Shown: positions 30,601 to 40,447, counted from the stretch's first letter. The stretch: 64,000 bases of DNA from [Actinobacillus] rossii (GCA_900444965.1 UFRQ01000003.1:682001-746000), one strand, 5' to 3'. Numbers and translations are program-made. Notes: generated by a model from the letters alone, not told the origin.

Positions 30601-30718
30601 TACCTTGTTTACCTTATTCGTCTTGCCTGTGATTTATACTTATCTTGGTTCAAACCACAAACCAGAACCTGTGTTTGATGAGAATGCACCGCGTATTAGT
30701 ACAGGCGAACATCATTAA
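27629..30718 (+). CDS. acrB: RND multidrug efflux transporter AcrB
   Basis: This proton-driven inner-membrane pump belongs to the HAE1/AcrB family. It has 1029 aa. It begins with the canonical FTDIFIKRPVMAISISLLIVILG. Twelve membrane segments are predicted in two halves with large periplasmic loops. The proton-relay Asp pair lies in GLVVDDAIVVLENVDRH (transmembrane 4, about residue 399), and the conserved Lys of transmembrane 10 is probably in TLVGLITKHGILMCE. It ends before a perfect USS palindrome terminator. Substrate range cannot be read from sequence. Confidence 0.95.
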   Translation: MKFTDIFIKRPVMAISISLLIVILGLQAISKLSIREYPKMTTTVINVTTAYPGADAGLIQAFVTSKLEEAIAQADNIDYLSSSSAPSSSRITVKMKLNTDPAAALADVLSKVQSVRSELPSGIEDPTLTSSTGGSGLMYISFVSDKLHPSQVTDYIERVVKPQLFTVEGVAKVNVYGAAEYAMRIWLDPQKMAAQNLSASQVASALSSNNVQAAAGNDNGYFTVYRNKVETTTNTIEDLGNLIVSSDGDKLVRLRDVADVELDKESDSTRAAANGSDAVVLGIEPTSSANPLDVAEKIRPLYEQIKTNLPNSIKSDILYDRTIAINSSINDVIHTIVEAVVIVLVVIMMFIGSLRAIIIPIITIPISLIGVIFMLQALDFSLNLMTLLAMILAIGLVVDDAIVVLENVDRHIKEGETPFRAAIIGTREIAVPVISMTIALVAVYSPMALMGGITGTLFKEFALTLAGSVFISGIIALTLSPMMSSKMLKHESSKFEEKVNRTLTKMTNIYTYILSLVMQTRKTVLIFAVIIFATLPTLFMSLSSELTPAEDKGAFLGIVTAPSNVNVDYVQQAIKPYEEILNKTPEKQYSQVIAGVPNTNQALVITTLKDWSERSRSQAEVMADLTKQATTIPEVSISAFSFPEIETGEQGPPVVFVLTSPSSTKELAQVAGSFLDKVRKSGKFVYSNLTLKYDVVQMRIKVDKEKAGTYGITMQQIASTLGYYLSEATITRVDIDGRAYKVIAQVKRENRLSPESFKNYFVNASNGESVPLSSLLEVTLEPQPYSLPRFSQLNSAEIELVPSPTTTTGDAIAWLQDAAKDLPQGYSYDWKGEARQLVQEGNSLATTFVLAVLIIFLVLAIQFESIRDPLVILVSVPLAISGALLVLNLLGFLGVTGVTLNIYSEVGLITLVGLITKHGILMCEVAKEEQLNHGKNKMEAIMTAAQLRLRPILMTTAAMIAGLIPLLYASGAGAVMRFSMGVVVVAGLAIGTLFTLFVLPVIYTYLGSNHKPEPVFDENAPRISTGEHH

Positions 30719-30738
30719 TCACAAAATCTATTCATTCC

Positions 30739-30769
30739 CGACCGCACTTTAAAGTGCGGTCGTTTTTTT
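30739..30769 (+). terminator. Terminator of acrRAB (perfect USS palindrome)
   Basis: A perfect 24-bp palindrome (30739-30762) made of two abutting USS cores is followed by seven T. Confidence 0.9.
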
Positions 30770-30814
30770 ATCTGTTTTGATTTTCTATTTAACATAATTT
30801 TTTATCTTTTCTCC

Positions 30815-30840
30815 CTTGAAATCCCATTTAGATCCCTTAT
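30815..30840 (+). promoter_or_regulatory. Candidate sigma-32 promoter of clpB
   Basis: CTTGAAA (30815-30821), a 12-bp spacer and CCCTTAT (30834-30840). The -35 is perfect; the -10 only partly matches CCCCATNT and the spacer is short. Confidence 0.5.
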
Positions 30841-30892
30841 TTAAATATTGTGAACGAAAAGTGTTCAATGGAATTAAAGGAGAACAACGAAT

Positions 30893-33463
30893 ATGAATAT
30901 TGAAAAATTTACCACAAAATTTCAACAAGCCCTTGCAGAAGCACAATCGCTTGCATTAGGAAAAGATAACCAATTTATTGAACCTGCTCATGTTTTGACC
31001 GCGCTTTTAAATCAACAAGATGGTTCTGTCGCGCCGATTTTAACCGCAAGCGGTGTGAATGTGGCGTTATTGCGTAATGAATTAAATACGGAATTAAGCA
31101 AATTGCCTCAAGTGTCAGGCAATGGTGGTGACGTGCAAATTTCTCGCCAATTGCTTAACCTTTTAAATTTGTGTGACAAAATTGCACAACGCCAAAATGA
31201 CAAATTTATTTCAAGTGAACTCTTTTTACTCGCAGCAATGGAAGAAAAAGGAGTATTGGCACAAATTATGACGAAGTGCGGTGCCAATAAAGCGCGTTTA
31301 GAACAAGCGATTCAACAGGTTCGTGGAGGACAGACTGTGGACGATCAAAATGCAGAAGAAAGCCGTCAAGCATTAGAAAAATATACTATTGATTTAACGG
31401 CGCGTGCTGAAAGCGGAAAACTAGATCCTGTTATCGGACGTGATGAAGAAATTCGCCGCGCTATCCAAGTGTTACAACGTCGTACTAAAAATAACCCGGT
31501 GTTAATTGGTGAACCTGGCGTAGGTAAAACGGCTATTGTGGAAGGCTTGGCACAGCGTATTGTTAACGGTGAAGTGCCTGAAGGGTTAAAAGGCAAACGC
31601 GTTTTATCCCTTGATATGGGTGCGTTAATCGCTGGCGCAAAATACCGCGGTGAATTTGAAGAGCGTTTAAAAGCAGTACTTAAAGAATTGGCACAAGAAG
31701 AAGGCAAGGTCATTCTATTTATTGATGAAATTCACACAATGGTAGGCGCAGGCAAAACCGATGGCGCTATGGATGCAGGTAACTTGCTTAAACCAAGCCT
31801 TGCGCGTGGTGAATTACATTGCGTAGGGGCAACAACCTTAGACGAATATCGTCAATATATTGAGAAAGATGCCGCACTAGAACGCCGTTTCCAAAAAGTG
31901 TTCGTAGGCGAGCCAAGTGTGGAAGATACCATTGCGATTTTGCGCGGTTTGCAAGAACGTTATGAGTTGCATCACCATGTGGAAATTACTGACCCAGCTA
32001 TTGTGGCGGCGGCAACCCTTTCTCATCGTTATATCAGTGACCGTCAGTTACCGGACAAAGCCATTGATTTAATTGATGAAGCCGCATCAAGTATCCGTAT
32101 GGAAATTGACAGCAAACCATTGCCGTTAGATCGTTTAGAACGCCGTATTATTCAATTGAAACTTGAACAACAAGCGTTGAAAAAAGAAGAGGACGAAGCG
32201 AGCCATAAACGCTTAGAAATTCTCGAAGCGGAATTGGCGGAAAAAGAACGGGAATGTGCAGAGCTTGAAGAAGTTTGGAAAAGCGAAAAAGCCGCACTTT
32301 CAGGTTCGCAACATATCAAAGAAGAATTGGAAAAAGCGCGGACACAAATGGAACAAGCGCGCCGTGTGGGCGATTTAAGCAAAATGTCCGAATTGCAATA
32401 TGGCACCATTCCTGCCCTTGAAAAACAATTGGCGGAAGCGGATCACGCGGAAGGCAAAGAGATGAAACTCTTGCGTTATCGTGTGACAGATGAAGAAATT
32501 GCGGAAGTGCTTTCTCGCGCAACAGGTATTCCTGTCTCGCGAATGATGGAAGGCGAAAAAGAGAAATTACTTCGTATGGAACAAGCGTTGCATAAACGTG
32601 TTGTTGGGCAAACGGAAGCGGTAGAAGCGGTGGCTAATGCGATTCGCCGTAGTCGTGCTGGGTTGTCAGATCCAAATCGTCCAATTGGCTCATTCTTGTT
32701 CTTAGGACCAACCGGTGTAGGTAAAACCGAATTATGTAAAACCTTGGCAAACTTTATGTTTGATGATGAAAGTGCCATGGTGCGCATTGATATGTCGGAA
32801 TTTATGGAAAAACATAGCGTATCTCGTTTAGTCGGTGCGCCTCCGGGTTATGTCGGCTATGAAGAAGGGGGGTATTTAACGGAAGCGGTGCGCCGTCGTC
32901 CATATAGCGTGATTTTGCTGGATGAAGTGGAAAAAGCCCACCACGATGTGTTTAATATTTTACTTCAAGTCTTAGACGATGGGCGTTTGACTGATGGGCA
33001 AGGCAGAACCGTGGATTTCCGTAATACCGTGGTCATTATGACGTCAAACTTAGGTTCTGATTTAATTCAAGGCAATCAAGAATTGGATTATGCTGGAATG
33101 AAAGAAGTGGTGATGTCGGTAGTGAGCCAACATTTCCGTCCTGAGTTTATCAATCGTATTGATGAAACCGTGGTGTTCCATCCGCTTGCGAAAGAAAACA
33201 TTAAAGCGATTGCGCAAATTCAGTTAGAACGTTTAACCAAACGCCTTGCTGAACATGGTTATCAAGTAAGATTTACGGATAGTGCATTGGACTTCATCAG
33301 CGAAGTGGGTTATGACCCGATTTATGGTGCGCGCCCATTGAAACGTGCTATCCAACAAGAAATCGAAAATCCACTTTCGAGAGATATTTTATCGGGTAAA
33401 TTATTACCTGGTGGAATGGTGAATGTTGCTTTTGAGGATGGACAGATTGTGGCAAAACAATAA
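30893..33463 (+). CDS. clpB: ATP-dependent disaggregase ClpB
   Basis: ClpB is a hexameric AAA+ chaperone that resolubilises aggregates with DnaK. It has 856 aa (857 in E. coli). A Clp N-domain occupies about 1-145. AAA-1 has Walker [14 protein letters not shown] (about 206) and Walker [12 protein letters not shown] long M-domain coiled coil (about 410-520) follows. AAA-2 has Walker [14 protein letters not shown] (about 605) and [11 protein letters not shown]. The M-domain distinguishes it from ClpA. AAGGAGA precedes the ATG. A heat-shock-type promoter candidate is upstream. Confidence 0.97.
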   Translation: MNIEKFTTKFQQALAEAQSLALGKDNQFIEPAHVLTALLNQQDGSVAPILTASGVNVALLRNELNTELSKLPQVSGNGGDVQISRQLLNLLNLCDKIAQRQNDKFISSELFLLAAMEEKGVLAQIMTKCGANKARLEQAIQQVRGGQTVDDQNAEESRQALEKYTIDLTARAESGKLDPVIGRDEEIRRAIQVLQRRTKNNPVLIGEPGVGKTAIVEGLAQRIVNGEVPEGLKGKRVLSLDMGALIAGAKYRGEFEERLKAVLKELAQEEGKVILFIDEIHTMVGAGKTDGAMDAGNLLKPSLARGELHCVGATTLDEYRQYIEKDAALERRFQKVFVGEPSVEDTIAILRGLQERYELHHHVEITDPAIVAAATLSHRYISDRQLPDKAIDLIDEAASSIRMEIDSKPLPLDRLERRIIQLKLEQQALKKEEDEASHKRLEILEAELAEKERECAELEEVWKSEKAALSGSQHIKEELEKARTQMEQARRVGDLSKMSELQYGTIPALEKQLAEADHAEGKEMKLLRYRVTDEEIAEVLSRATGIPVSRMMEGEKEKLLRMEQALHKRVVGQTEAVEAVANAIRRSRAGLSDPNRPIGSFLFLGPTGVGKTELCKTLANFMFDDESAMVRIDMSEFMEKHSVSRLVGAPPGYVGYEEGGYLTEAVRRRPYSVILLDEVEKAHHDVFNILLQVLDDGRLTDGQGRTVDFRNTVVIMTSNLGSDLIQGNQELDYAGMKEVVMSVVSQHFRPEFINRIDETVVFHPLAKENIKAIAQIQLERLTKRLAEHGYQVRFTDSALDFISEVGYDPIYGARPLKRAIQQEIENPLSRDILSGKLLPGGMVNVAFEDGQIVAKQ

Positions 33464-33486
33464 TCGTTAAAACTTAAAATAAATTG

Positions 33487-33519
33487 ACCGCACTTGTGTG
33501 ACTTGTGACAAAGTGCGGT
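33487..33519. terminator. Bidirectional terminator between clpB and the cysteine desulfidase gene
   Basis: ACCGCACTT (33487-33495) and AAGTGCGGT (33511-33519) are an inverted USS pair between converging genes, followed by TTGTTTTT on the plus strand. Confidence 0.8.
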
Positions 33520-33524
33520 TGTTT

Positions 33525-34826
33525 TTAATTAAGTTTTGGTTTATTTACCATGATCTCAATCACTTGTTTGTCAGTATATTGCATACTGCGGGAAGCGATA
33601 TTACAGAGATTATTAATGGAACGATCTATATCGTATTCCACGATTCCTTCATTACCTGTGACTTGCGTATTATCTAATGCCATGAGTACGGCTTTATAGC
33701 TTGAGTTTACACTTGTCGAAACTTTCATGGCACAGCTATTGGCTGCACCATCACAAATAATTCCACTAATATCGCCAATCATGTTGCTGATAGCCATGCT
33801 GATAGACTCAAATCGACCTGAAAGCAGCCAAGCTATTCCCGCACAACTTCCCATTGCTGCAGTCGTTGCAGCACAAAGTGCAGATAATCTAGGTAATTTA
33901 CTGTGAATATAAATTGCCATTAGATGTGATAAGAATAGAGCACGGATACGCTGTTCTTTGGTTGCGTCAATATGGCGAGCAACAACCACGACTGGCATAG
34001 TTGCTGTAATACCTTGATTACCAGATCCTGAATTGCTCATTGCAGGCAAATTAGCACCACCCATACGTGCATCAGATGCTGCAGTAGTTTCAATGATGAT
34101 ACGATTAAGTAAGTCATCACTAAGTAACCCTAATCCAATTTGTTTTTGTAAAGTTCGACCAATATGTAAGCCATAATCTTTACTGAGCCCTTCTTTTGAT
34201 AAGCGGCTATTGAGTTTTGCTGCTTCATCAATGAAATGAATTTTTTCTAAGGCAACACACATTGAAAAATCAAAAATATCTTGGGCAGATAATGTTTGGA
34301 AAATAGAGAAGTCGTTATTCATTTCCACTGCGCATGGTATGCTTAAAATCGTGATGCCATTTTTTTCAATATAAATAACATTAGTATGGTGTGCAGCAAT
34401 GCGTACACGAACAGTATCATTTTGATAAAATAAAGTTGCTTCAGAATATAAAATATGCTCAGTCTCGAAAATTGAAACTGTCACTTTTTTTTCTGATAAT
34501 AGCATTTTAGCCCGTTCAACTTGTTTATCTGTGATATGTTTTAATACTTCTAGGCCTGCACTTGGTTCTCCTCCAATAGCGCCGATTGCAGCTGCCATAT
34601 CTAGCCCTACGGTGCCTGTTCCAGGCACAGTGACTCCCATACCATTTTTCATTAAGTTAGGTGAGACTTTAGCTTCAATACGTTCGGGTTCATGTCCTAA
34701 ATATTGTCGTGCTACAGCAGATGCTAATGCAAGAGAAATTGGTTCCGTGCAACCTAAAGCAGGTATTACTTCTTGTGCTACGGTAGCTAAAATGGCTTGT
34801 TCTAATTTTTCACAACGAATATCCAT
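33525..34826 (-). CDS. cyuA: L-cysteine desulfidase/serine-dehydratase-alpha family protein (YhaM/CyuA/CdsB)
   Basis: This family (formerly UPF0597) includes oxygen-sensitive Fe-S L-cysteine desulfidases that release H2S, pyruvate and ammonia from cysteine. It has 433 aa. The expected conserved Cys motifs are visible: ALGCTEPISLALASA near 25 and GIICDGAANSCAMKVS near 355-370, with TAAMGSCAG between. These suit a 4Fe-4S cluster. It stands alone; no cysteine transporter (cyuP) or CyuR regulator is next to it, so the assignment rests on family similarity. ypfJ follows upstream on the same strand with a 35-bp gap. Confidence 0.82.
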   Translation of the reverse strand: MDIRCEKLEQAILATVAQEVIPALGCTEPISLALASAVARQYLGHEPERIEAKVSPNLMKNGMGVTVPGTGTVGLDMAAAIGAIGGEPSAGLEVLKHITDKQVERAKMLLSEKKVTVSIFETEHILYSEATLFYQNDTVRVRIAAHHTNVIYIEKNGITILSIPCAVEMNNDFSIFQTLSAQDIFDFSMCVALEKIHFIDEAAKLNSRLSKEGLSKDYGLHIGRTLQKQIGLGLLSDDLLNRIIIETTAASDARMGGANLPAMSNSGSGNQGITATMPVVVVARHIDATKEQRIRALFLSHLMAIYIHSKLPRLSALCAATTAAMGSCAGIAWLLSGRFESISMAISNMIGDISGIICDGAANSCAMKVSTSVNSSYKAVLMALDNTQVTGNEGIVEYDIDRSINNLCNIASRSMQYTDKQVIEIMVNKPKLN

Positions 34827-34861
34827 AAATGGCTAATTCCTTATCTCTGACAATATTTCTC

Positions 34862-35701
34862 TTAGTTAGCAAAAGTATTACATTGTGTTGGATCGCCTGT
34901 TTGTAAGCCACGTTTGAACCAAGCTAAACGCTGGGCTGATGTGCCATGTGTGAAACTATCGGGTACTGCGTAACCTTGACTGCGTTTTTGTAAACGATCG
35001 TCGCCTACTGCTTCAGCCGCATTAAATGCTTCTTCCAAATCTCCAGTTTCCAGTAAATTATTTTTTGCCGCTTGATAGCCCCAAACACCGGCAAAACAGT
35101 CCGCCTGCAATTCTAATTTGACAGAAAGCGCATTGGCTTGGCTACTTCGTTTTTGTTGTTCTGTCGTGATTTTAGGAAGAATACCCAGTAAGTTTTGCAC
35201 ATGGTGTCCCACTTCATGCGCAATAACATAAGCAAAAGCGGTATCACCTGATGCGCCAAGTTGTTTTTTCATATCTTCATAGAAAGATAAGTCTAAATAG
35301 ACAGTGCGATCGCTAGGACAATAGAATGGTCCCATGGCGGATTGACCTGTTCCGCAAGCTGTTGGTGTTGCTCCGTTATAAATTGCCATTTTAGGTGCGG
35401 GATAACGCTGACCACTACGTGCAAAATAAGTTTGCCATGTATTTTCCGTATCTTTTAATACGACGCTAGATAATTGATAAAGTTGATCTTCTTCCTGTTT
35501 ACTGAGACTTGAAGTGCTATTCCCCATGCCAAGGTCACTGCCTCCAACCAAACCGGATAAATCCACACCATAATATGAACCAATTAATAGCACGATAAAA
35601 CCGAGTACACCGCCCATTTTTTTACCACCGCCTAAACCGCCAGAACGCGAGCCGCGACGGTCTTCTATATTCGTACTTTGTTCACGCCCTTGCCAACGCA
35701 T
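34862..35701 (-). CDS. ypfJ: YpfJ-family putative zinc metalloprotease
   Basis: It has 279 aa. The N-terminus is cytoplasmic (MRWQGREQSTNIEDRRGSRS) and is followed by a Gly-rich segment and one hydrophobic stretch (about 31-50, GVLGFIVLLIGSYYGVDLSG), giving a type II anchored protein. The soluble domain has the HExxH motif in YVIAHEVGHHVQNLLG (about 163-178) and a downstream LQADCFAGVWGY that probably gives the third metal ligand. Substrate is unknown. Its 3' end lies 35 bp from the cysteine desulfidase start, and it is divergent from queC. Confidence 0.85.
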   Translation of the reverse strand: MRWQGREQSTNIEDRRGSRSGGLGGGKKMGGVLGFIVLLIGSYYGVDLSGLVGGSDLGMGNSTSSLSKQEEDQLYQLSSVVLKDTENTWQTYFARSGQRYPAPKMAIYNGATPTACGTGQSAMGPFYCPSDRTVYLDLSFYEDMKKQLGASGDTAFAYVIAHEVGHHVQNLLGILPKITTEQQKRSSQANALSVKLELQADCFAGVWGYQAAKNNLLETGDLEEAFNAAEAVGDDRLQKRSQGYAVPDSFTHGTSAQRLAWFKRGLQTGDPTQCNTFAN

Positions 35702-35818
35702 AATGTTTTCCTTTATAGACTTTAAAATTGCCGTTATTTTACAATGTATTTCAGAGAACGTAAAATTCTGTTAAAATCCCGACCGCGCTCTATTTATCTT
35801 ATAGCGCGATTCTTTTAA

Positions 35819-35857
35819 CTTGTGGTTCGCAATCTATCCCACACAAAAAAACTAGGA
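35819..35857 (+). ncRNA. preQ1-I riboswitch controlling queCDE
   Basis: Pairing of TGTGG (35821-35825) with CCACA (35839-35843) encloses a loop TTCGCAATCTATC. It is followed by an A-rich tail and ACTAGGA, which contains the Shine-Dalgarno. This is the preQ1 class I layout: a small stem-loop whose tail forms a pseudoknot and hides the SD on ligand binding. The position, immediately before queuosine precursor genes, supports a translational OFF switch. Confidence 0.88.
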
Positions 35858-35862
35858 AAATG

Positions 35863-36546
35863 ATGAAAATATTAAACCCCAACAACAACCGAAAAGTGGT
35901 TGTGATTCATTCCGGTGGGCAAGATTCCACCACTTGTTTACTCCTTGCCATTAAAGAATATGGTGTTGAGAATGTTCATGCGATGACTTTCAAATATGGT
36001 CAGCGCCACTCTATCGAACTCGAAAAAGCTAAATGGATTTGCCAAGATTTAGGTGTGAATCACCATATTTTGGATATGTCGGCTATGCAAGTGTTTGCGC
36101 CTAATGCCATGATGAATGAAACGGAAATTAAAACGGGCGAAAATGGTGTACCAAATACTTTAGTGGACGGGCGCAATGCCTTGTTTTTACTCTATGCGGC
36201 AATTTATGCTAAAAGCCAAGGTATGACGGACATTATGACTGGTGTGTGTGAAACCGATTTTAGCGGTTATCCTGATTGCCGTGATGTGTTTATTAAATCG
36301 ATGAACGTGACATTAAATCTCGCTATGGATTATAACTTTAATATTCGCACGCCATTGATGTATTTAACTAAAGCGCAAACTTGGCAATTAGCGGATGAAC
36401 TGGGTCGTTTAGATTATGTTCGTGAACATACGCACACTTGTTATATGGGCGTGGAAGGTGGTTGCGGTCAGTGCCCAAGTTGTATTTTGCGTGAAAAAGG
36501 GCTGGAAGAATATTTAGAACAGAAAAGTGCGGTGAAAAATGTTTAA
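35863..36546 (+). CDS. queC: 7-cyano-7-deazaguanine synthase QueC
   Basis: It converts 7-carboxy-7-deazaguanine to preQ0 with ATP and ammonia, in queuosine synthesis. The PP-loop [13 protein letters not shown] lies near residues 17-29, and the zinc-binding Cys cluster is [15 protein letters not shown] near the C-terminus. Two ATGs are adjacent (35860 and 35863). The second is chosen because AGGA of the riboswitch tail lies 5 nt before it but only 2 nt before the first; 227 aa results. It overlaps queD by 8 nt. A partial USS core (AAGTGCGGT) lies at the very end of the gene. Confidence 0.95.
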   Translation: MKILNPNNNRKVVVIHSGGQDSTTCLLLAIKEYGVENVHAMTFKYGQRHSIELEKAKWICQDLGVNHHILDMSAMQVFAPNAMMNETEIKTGENGVPNTLVDGRNALFLLYAAIYAKSQGMTDIMTGVCETDFSGYPDCRDVFIKSMNVTLNLAMDYNFNIRTPLMYLTKAQTWQLADELGRLDYVREHTHTCYMGVEGGCGQCPSCILREKGLEEYLEQKSAVKNV

Positions 36547-36958
36547 GGTTTCCAAAGAATTTAGTTTTGATATGGCGCATATTTTGGACGGCCATGACGG
36601 CAAATGCCAAAATTTACATGGTCATACTTATAAGCTCCAAGTGGAAGTGAGTGGCAATTTAGTGACAGAAGGCGCTAAAAAAGGCATGGTGGTGGATTTT
36701 ACGGATGTAAAAAGCATTGTAAAAGACGCTATTTTAGACCCGATGGATCACGCTTTTATCTATGACACAACGAGCGAACGTGAATGTAAAATTGCAGCGT
36801 TGTTGAATGAACTCAATTCAAAGACTTTTGGTATTCCCGTGCGGACGACTGCCGAAGAAATGGCACGTTTTATGTTTAACTGTTTAAAAGACAAACTGCC
36901 TATTTCGGCGATCCGTTTGTGGGAAACACCAACCTCGTTTTGTGAGTATCGTGAATGA
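36539..36958 (+). CDS. queD: 6-carboxy-5,6,7,8-tetrahydropterin synthase QueD
   Basis: It makes 6-carboxytetrahydropterin from dihydroneopterin triphosphate, the first dedicated step to queuosine. It has 139 aa. Catalytic Cys in [11 protein letters not shown], zinc His residues in FDMAH and LHGHTY, and a Glu in RLWETPTSF are in place. It overlaps queC by 8 nt and queE by 4 nt, so the three are translated in a coupled manner under the preQ1 riboswitch. Confidence 0.95.
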   Translation: MFKVSKEFSFDMAHILDGHDGKCQNLHGHTYKLQVEVSGNLVTEGAKKGMVVDFTDVKSIVKDAILDPMDHAFIYDTTSERECKIAALLNELNSKTFGIPVRTTAEEMARFMFNCLKDKLPISAIRLWETPTSFCEYRE

Positions 36959-37581
36959 GTTCGTTAATTAACGAGCCAAGTTTTCCCATTGTGGAAATTT
37001 TTGAAAGTCTGCAAGGTGAAGGTGCCAATACGGGGATGCCAAGCATTTTCGTCCGTTTTGGAAAGTGCAATTTAGCTTGCCCGTGGTGTGACACACCTTA
37101 CAATGAATTTGAATCCTGGACTTTAAGCCAAATTTTGGCGAAAATGCGGTCATTTTCAGCGAAGAGTGTGATTATTACTGGCGGGGAACCGACCATTCAT
37201 CCGAAAATTGTGTTATTGCTAGATATACTCAAAAAAGACGGTTATTTTCTCGCCATTGAAACCAACGGATTAAAAGAAATTCCGCCACAAATTGATTATA
37301 TCGCTACTAGCCCTAAAGCCATGTATGTGGAAAAATATCAACGCCGTTGTATCAAAAAAGCCAATGAAGTTCGTGTCGTTATGGACGCGCAGGCTGAAGC
37401 GTTTTGCGAATTCATTGAAGGGAAAATTAACGCAGATTATTATTTTTTAAGCCCTTGTGAAGTTGGTGGCAAAATGAACTTGCACGAAACTATCACTTTA
37501 CTTGGACGACTGAATAGCCGCGCCAATAAACCCAAGTGGTTACTGAGTATTCAGACGCATAAATTGATTGGAATTGAGTAA
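36955..37581 (+). CDS. queE: 7-carboxy-7-deazaguanine synthase QueE
   Basis: This radical SAM enzyme contracts carboxytetrahydropterin to carboxy-deazaguanine. It has 208 aa. The cluster motif is CNLACPWCD (CX3CX2C, about 39-47), preceded by ESLQGEGANTGMPSIFVRFG. ITGGEPTIHP and ETNGLKEIP follow. The ATG overlaps the queD stop (ATGA). The gene is slightly shorter than the E. coli enzyme (223). It ends before an inverted USS pair. Confidence 0.95.
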   Translation: MSSLINEPSFPIVEIFESLQGEGANTGMPSIFVRFGKCNLACPWCDTPYNEFESWTLSQILAKMRSFSAKSVIITGGEPTIHPKIVLLLDILKKDGYFLAIETNGLKEIPPQIDYIATSPKAMYVEKYQRRCIKKANEVRVVMDAQAEAFCEFIEGKINADYYFLSPCEVGGKMNLHETITLLGRLNSRANKPKWLLSIQTHKLIGIE

Positions 37582-37592
37582 AACACCAAACA

Positions 37593-37626
37593 AAACGACC
37601 GCACTTAGTTAAAAGTACGGTCGTTT
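37593..37626. terminator. Inverted USS pair between queE and lsrK
   Basis: AAACGACCGCACTT (37593-37606) and AAGTACGGTCGTTT (37613-37626) pair over 14 bp with one mismatch, between converging genes. Confidence 0.8.
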
Positions 37627-37663
37627 GGATTGTAGAATAAAATGAAGAGATAAGATAAATTTT

Positions 37664-39235
37664 TTAAAGTCCAGGGGCTTTCCATAATGATGTTGTTAAG
37701 CCTTTATCAACAAGATGTAGTTGCTGATGATAAATATCTAGCCATTTTTCTTTATGTTTTTGATATAAAATGTGATTCTCTTCGTTTGGTATGTGTTGTC
37801 GCTCAAATTTGACGAGTTCTTGACCAGTTTCTTGGAGTGATGAGTATAGCCCAACGCCTACGCCTGCTGCAATTGCACACCCTAATGCCGTTGCTTCTTT
37901 AACAACAGGGATATTTACGGTTAAACCTGTGACATCAGCTAGAATTTGGCTCCATAGTTTTCCTTTTGAGCCGCCTCCAGCGAAGACTACAGAAGTCAGA
38001 TTAACGCCTGCAAATTTTTTTACTTGATCAAGGTTACAAGATGAAACAATAGCTGCATTTTCTTGCAATGCTCTGAAAAGTACGGCTTTATTACATTTGT
38101 TAGGATCTATAGATAAATTAATAAAAGATGGTGCGGCGTGATACCACGATTTAAAATGCATTGCGTCAGAAAAAATCGGGATAACATCGTTTGAACCTGC
38201 TGGCACTTTTTCTGCCATTTGTTCTAATAAAGTATAAGCATCAATGCCTAAGCGACTGGCAACCGCTTTTTCTTCTTCACAAAAAGCATCTCTGAACCAT
38301 CGCATTGTTAAACCTGTGAAAAAGCTGATGGATTCAGCTTGTGCAAGCGGTGAGATAACGTGCGGATTTACCCTCACATTCATTTCTGGATCAGTAATTG
38401 GGTTTGGTAAATTTACAACTTGTTGCCAGAATGTTCCGCCGATGATTGCTGCTTGTTCTGGTTGAGTGATACCAAGTCCTAGACAACCTAATTGCACATC
38501 GCCCCCACCAACGATAACGGGTGTTCCTGCGATTAATCCTGTCTGTTGGGCGGTGAGTGCGGTGATTTCCCCTAATTTTTCACCAGTTTCCTTGACTGGG
38601 GGTAATATATCAGGATTTAGTCCCGCCATTTCCAATAATTCTTGATGCCATTGGCGTGTAGAGAGGTTAAGCATACCTGTTTTACCTGCATTAGATGGTT
38701 CAACGGCTAATTCTCCACTTAACATAAAACCAAGCCAATCACTGATCATAGAGATATATTTTGCTTGACGATATAGTTCACTTTTATGGTGAGCTAACCA
38801 AAGCAGTCTAGGTAATGCGCTGAGTGCAAGGGTTTGTCCAGAAATATGATAGACCTGAGATTCGAAAGTTTTATTATAAAGCGTTTTTAGTTCAATAACT
38901 TCTTCTATGGCTCTTGCATCAACGTTGCCACACGCCCAGATGGGAGTTTTATGTTGATCGTATAATACGATACCTTCTCGCATTGAGCAGCTTGAAATTG
39001 CAGCAATTTGGTGCGGAGAGATATGGCTTTTTTCGAGAGCTTCTTTAATACAAGCGGTAGCAAGCTGCCAATTTTTATTTAGATCAAACTCCATTGAACC
39101 AGGGATATTAGGATCAAATAAATGTGTCCACTCCTTTTGTGAAGTGCTTATTTGATTACCTTCTATATCAAAAATAACTGCTCTGATACTACCAGTGCCT
39201 GCATCTAGTGCCATTAAATATGTTGTACCGCTCAT
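37664..39235 (-). CDS. lsrK: Autoinducer-2 kinase LsrK
   Basis: It phosphorylates AI-2 (DPD) in the cytoplasm, making phospho-AI-2 that inactivates LsrR. This FGGY kinase has 523 aa (530 in E. coli). The N-terminal motif is [18 protein letters not shown]; later [13 protein letters not shown] and [23 protein letters not shown] match FGGY C-terminal elements. ATG 39235 is preferred over the open-frame start at 39277 because AGGAG lies just upstream and the protein then begins at the conserved strand. It lies 34 bp downstream of lsrR in an lsrRK operon. Confidence 0.94.
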   Translation of the reverse strand: MSGTTYLMALDAGTGSIRAVIFDIEGNQISTSQKEWTHLFDPNIPGSMEFDLNKNWQLATACIKEALEKSHISPHQIAAISSCSMREGIVLYDQHKTPIWACGNVDARAIEEVIELKTLYNKTFESQVYHISGQTLALSALPRLLWLAHHKSELYRQAKYISMISDWLGFMLSGELAVEPSNAGKTGMLNLSTRQWHQELLEMAGLNPDILPPVKETGEKLGEITALTAQQTGLIAGTPVIVGGGDVQLGCLGLGITQPEQAAIIGGTFWQQVVNLPNPITDPEMNVRVNPHVISPLAQAESISFFTGLTMRWFRDAFCEEEKAVASRLGIDAYTLLEQMAEKVPAGSNDVIPIFSDAMHFKSWYHAAPSFINLSIDPNKCNKAVLFRALQENAAIVSSCNLDQVKKFAGVNLTSVVFAGGGSKGKLWSQILADVTGLTVNIPVVKEATALGCAIAAGVGVGLYSSLQETGQELVKFERQHIPNEENHILYQKHKEKWLDIYHQQLHLVDKGLTTSLWKAPGL

Positions 39236-39269
39236 AGTTTTCTCCTCTAAGTCAAGTGAGAAAAGCACG

Positions 39270-40232
39270 TTACACAATTTGAGTTAAGATCTTCCGTGCT
39301 GTTTTCTCTTCAGTAACTAATGCGTTAATATGTTTCCCTTTCAAGGCTGCCAATATTGCTTCAACTTTATCTTCTCCACCTGCAATTCCAATTACTGTAG
39401 GAATTTGTTTGAGATTATTGAGGGAGACACTAATAAGCTCTTGGTGAATAGGCATATCTGAAAGTACTACACCATCTTCGTTTAAGAAATAACCTAAAAT
39501 ATCGCCCACTGCTCCTTGTTGTTTAAATTCTTCTAACTGTTGTTCGTTTAGGATATATCCTGTTTTTAAAAGTGTAGAACGCTTTTTCTGTCCTGTAGAA
39601 CCAATCCCAACAATAGCAACATCAGCATGGTTTGCTGCAAGCATAATGTCTCGAACATAGCCTTCTTTTTGGAATAGTTGAGCAGCTTCAGCGGAAGAAG
39701 TTCTTAAGGGGGCTGGAATAACGCTGATAGAGCAACTACCATCAAGTTGTCCGATACTCTGCATATAGGGTCCAACCCCGCCGGTAAGAGTAATGAGTTT
39801 GATTTGATGTTGTTTAATTAATTCATTACTATATTTCACCGTATGCATTACAGTATCGCCAAACCCAAAAGAGAGAATTTGTTTCGGTAATAAAATGGAT
39901 GCCAGCATTTGAGATGCACCGATACCTAACCGATTGTTAACTTCGTGATTTTCTAACTCGGGTAAAACTCGAATATGTTTTAGTTGAAAGCGATGCCTTA
40001 ATGCTTCTTCAAGTTCTAAACAACCTTTAAATTTTGAGTTGATCTGTACTTTTATAATTCCTATTTGGCGACCTTTTTCTAATAGACGAGAAACTTTCAA
40101 TCTTGGTAAACCCACTATTTCCCCAATTTCACTTTGGGTAAGATTATCGTGGTAGTAGAACCAAGCAATGCGTGCAAGTAGCTCTTCTTCATTTGAGAAA
40201 TAAGAGCCATTATGTTCATCAAGTATTGTCAT
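39270..40232 (-). CDS. lsrR: lsr operon repressor LsrR
   Basis: It represses lsrACDBFG and lsrRK until phospho-AI-2 binds. This SorC/DeoR-type regulator has 320 aa. The N-terminal helix-turn-helix is in [32 protein letters not shown] (about 35-66). The C-terminal sugar-binding domain includes [17 protein letters not shown] and [11 protein letters not shown]. It is divergent from lsrA across a 240-bp region with two CRP boxes and inverted-repeat operator candidates. Confidence 0.94.
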   Translation of the reverse strand: MTILDEHNGSYFSNEEELLARIAWFYYHDNLTQSEIGEIVGLPRLKVSRLLEKGRQIGIIKVQINSKFKGCLELEEALRHRFQLKHIRVLPELENHEVNNRLGIGASQMLASILLPKQILSFGFGDTVMHTVKYSNELIKQHQIKLITLTGGVGPYMQSIGQLDGSCSISVIPAPLRTSSAEAAQLFQKEGYVRDIMLAANHADVAIVGIGSTGQKKRSTLLKTGYILNEQQLEEFKQQGAVGDILGYFLNEDGVVLSDMPIHQELISVSLNNLKQIPTVIGIAGGEDKVEAILAALKGKHINALVTEEKTARKILTQIV

Positions 40233-40262
40233 ATGCTGTCCTGAATTTCTTTATAGTAATTA

Positions 40263-40300
40263 TTCATCTGAATTTTTATTAAATCAAATGTTCAGTTGAA
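40263..40300. promoter_or_regulatory. Paired TTCA-NN-TGAA dyads near lsrR (candidate LsrR operators)
   Basis: TTCATCTGAA (40263-40272) and TTCAGTTGAA (40291-40300) share a TTCA-NN-TGAA dyad with centres 28 bp apart, just upstream of lsrR. Operator role is inferred. Confidence 0.45.
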
Positions 40301-40313
40301 TTTTTTATAGTTC

Positions 40314-40329
40314 TGTGAATAAGATCACA
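40314..40329. promoter_or_regulatory. CRP site A in the lsrR-lsrA intergenic region
   Basis: A perfect TGTGA-N6-TCACA about 85 bp upstream of the lsrR start. Known biology: the E. coli lsr genes are cAMP-CRP dependent. Confidence 0.8.
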
Positions 40330-40372
40330 TTTTCTGATTAATCTGATTTGCTATGAGTTTTTCTTTTAAGAA

Positions 40373-40388
40373 TGTGAAGTATATCACA
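40373..40388. promoter_or_regulatory. CRP site B in the lsrR-lsrA intergenic region
   Basis: A perfect TGTGA-N6-TCACA about 85 bp upstream of the lsrA start, placed symmetrically to site A. It probably activates lsrA. Confidence 0.8.
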
Positions 40389-40418
40389 TTCTTTGTTTTG
40401 ATAATGGTTTATCCTTTA

Positions 40419-40447
40419 AACAAATGAGAATTTTAAAATCATTTGTT
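40419..40447. promoter_or_regulatory. 9-bp inverted repeat upstream of lsrA (candidate LsrR operator)
   Basis: AACAAATGA (40419-40427) and TCATTTGTT (40439-40447) are perfect complements around an 11-bp spacer, between CRP site B and the lsrA start. A related CAAATG is found at 40285-40290 near lsrR. Confidence 0.5.
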
